From positions 1 to 16,641 of the forward strand of contig QHWL01000003.1 of the NCBI GenBank assembly GCA_003222555.1: a DNA stretch of 16,641 nt, read 5' to 3'. Source of the stretch: Acidobacteriota bacterium (GTDB lineage Bacteria > Acidobacteriota > Vicinamibacteria > Vicinamibacterales > CAVVIG01). This document shows, piece after piece, positions 15,950-16,641 of the stretch. Both the position numbers and the translations under genes were made by a program. Under the pieces are notes generated by a model, which was not told the DNA's origin, searched no databases, and saw nothing but the letters and a program-made list of their open reading frames with translations. The number at the start of each line of letters is the position of its first letter. Position 1 is the first letter of the stretch.

Positions 15950-16641
15950 ATGCCGAGGCGGTTGCTGAAAGGCGCACGGCTGGTCGATCCAGCGAGCGGC
16001 CGCGACGGGATCTTCGATCTGTTGATTGAAGACGGCCGCATCGCGCGAGTAGGGCAGGACCTGCCGGCCGAGGCCGGAACAAAGGTTGTGGACATTCCGA
16101 GCGGGTTCATCGTTTGTCCGGGCTTGATCGACATGCACGTGCACCTGCGGGAGCCGGGCCAGGAGCACAAAGAGACCATCGCGACGGGTACGGCCGCGGC
16201 GGTTGCCGGCGGATTTACCGCGGTGGCGTGCATGCCGAACACGGACCCGGTCAACGACAACGCCGGCGTCACCGAATACGTGCTCAAGAAGGCAGCCGAC
16301 GCGAACCTCGCACGCGTGTTCCCGATCGGCGCCGTATCGCGCGGCCAGGCGGGCGAGGAGCTTGCCGACATCGGCGAGCTGCGGCAGGCGGGCTGTGTCG
16401 CGGTTTCAGACGATGGCCGTCCGGTGGCGACCGCGCTGCTGATGCGGCGCGCGCTCGAGTACGCCGCCATGTTCAACATGCCGATCGTCGAGCACTGCGA
16501 GGAGCAGACGCTCAAGGGCCAGGGGGTCGCGCACGAAGGGCTCCATGCGTCGACGCTCGGATTGCGCGGCATTCCCGGCGAAGCCGAGTCGATCATGGCG
16601 CTGCGGGACATCTCGCTCGCCGGACTCACGCGCGGCGCCGT
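15950..16641 (+). CDS. pyrC: Dihydroorotase (class I), 3' end outside window
   Basis: Zinc amidohydrolase that cyclises carbamoyl aspartate to dihydroorotate. 230 codons are visible and the frame is open at the window edge. The metal motif HVHLR (H63, H65, R67) lies in GLIDMHVHLREPGQEHKE; the substrate loop is MPNTDPVND; VSDDGRP holds the Asp that replaces the carboxylated Lys of other dihydroorotases; and VEHCEE has a further metal His. An AGAGGAGG ribosome site (15934-15941) inside pyrB lies 8 nt before the ATG. The order pyrR-pyrB-pyrC is common in bacteria. Confidence 0.95.
   Translation, partial: MPRRLLKGARLVDPASGRDGIFDLLIEDGRIARVGQDLPAEAGTKVVDIPSGFIVCPGLIDMHVHLREPGQEHKETIATGTAAAVAGGFTAVACMPNTDPVNDNAGVTEYVLKKAADANLARVFPIGAVSRGQAGEELADIGELRQAGCVAVSDDGRPVATALLMRRALEYAAMFNMPIVEHCEEQTLKGQGVAHEGLHASTLGLRGIPGEAESIMALRDISLAGLTRGA

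Overview
The window is GC-rich, densely coded DNA from a bacterial chromosome. GTG starts, short gene overlaps, simple intergenic repeats built from short words and the gene mix (a LysW-like zinc ribbon beside LarE, a REC-PilZ protein, a Pal lipoprotein and so an outer membrane) suggest an Acidobacteriota-like organism, perhaps class Vicinamibacteria. That placement is inference; no rRNA or other phylogenetic marker is present.

Left part (1-5625): the 3' end of a heavy-metal P1B-type ATPase gene (+) faces a CorC/HlyC-type CNNM-CBS membrane protein gene and a REC-PilZ c-di-GMP-type regulator gene (both -). Divergent from the regulator, behind a good sigma-70-like promoter, lies a coupled pair: a small LysW-like zinc-ribbon protein with a very acidic tail and a LarE-type sulfur transferase, overlapping by ATGA. 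Middle part (5654-9804): a large GT-C-fold membrane glycosyltransferase (+), a convergent SAM methyltransferase (-), the lipoprotein Pal (+) and a glutaredoxin-like gene (-) that carries a perfect in-frame 39-bp tandem duplication.

Right part (9487-16641): a pyrimidine biosynthesis region in two divergent blocks. The minus block is pyrK, pyrD, pyrF and the glutaredoxin-like gene. The plus block is pyrR, pyrB, pyrC (pyrC runs off the window). Between them is a membrane-anchored alkaline-phosphatase-superfamily gene. PyrB and PyrC would make dihydroorotate, PyrD/PyrK would oxidise it to orotate, and PyrF would decarboxylate OMP to UMP; carA, carB and pyrE are not here. Upstream of pyrR are an extended -10 promoter, a recognisable PyrR-binding RNA hairpin with a Shine-Dalgarno sequence in its 3' arm, and a 40-codon leader ORF that starts just after it and overlaps the pyrR start. 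This suggests translational control by PyrR relayed through a leader peptide.

A second theme is the repeats. Nearly every repeat-bearing intergenic gap holds a different low-complexity family: CACGAAGA/ACCAAGGAC hairpins (four copies), a TGGGGCAGG G-rich array, a GGACCAAG/CTTGGTCC palindrome and TCCTCAAA direct repeats. Several run into coding sequence and supply the last residues of real proteins. No CRISPR array, tRNA, rRNA or transposase was seen, and no gap above 300 bases lacks a gene.
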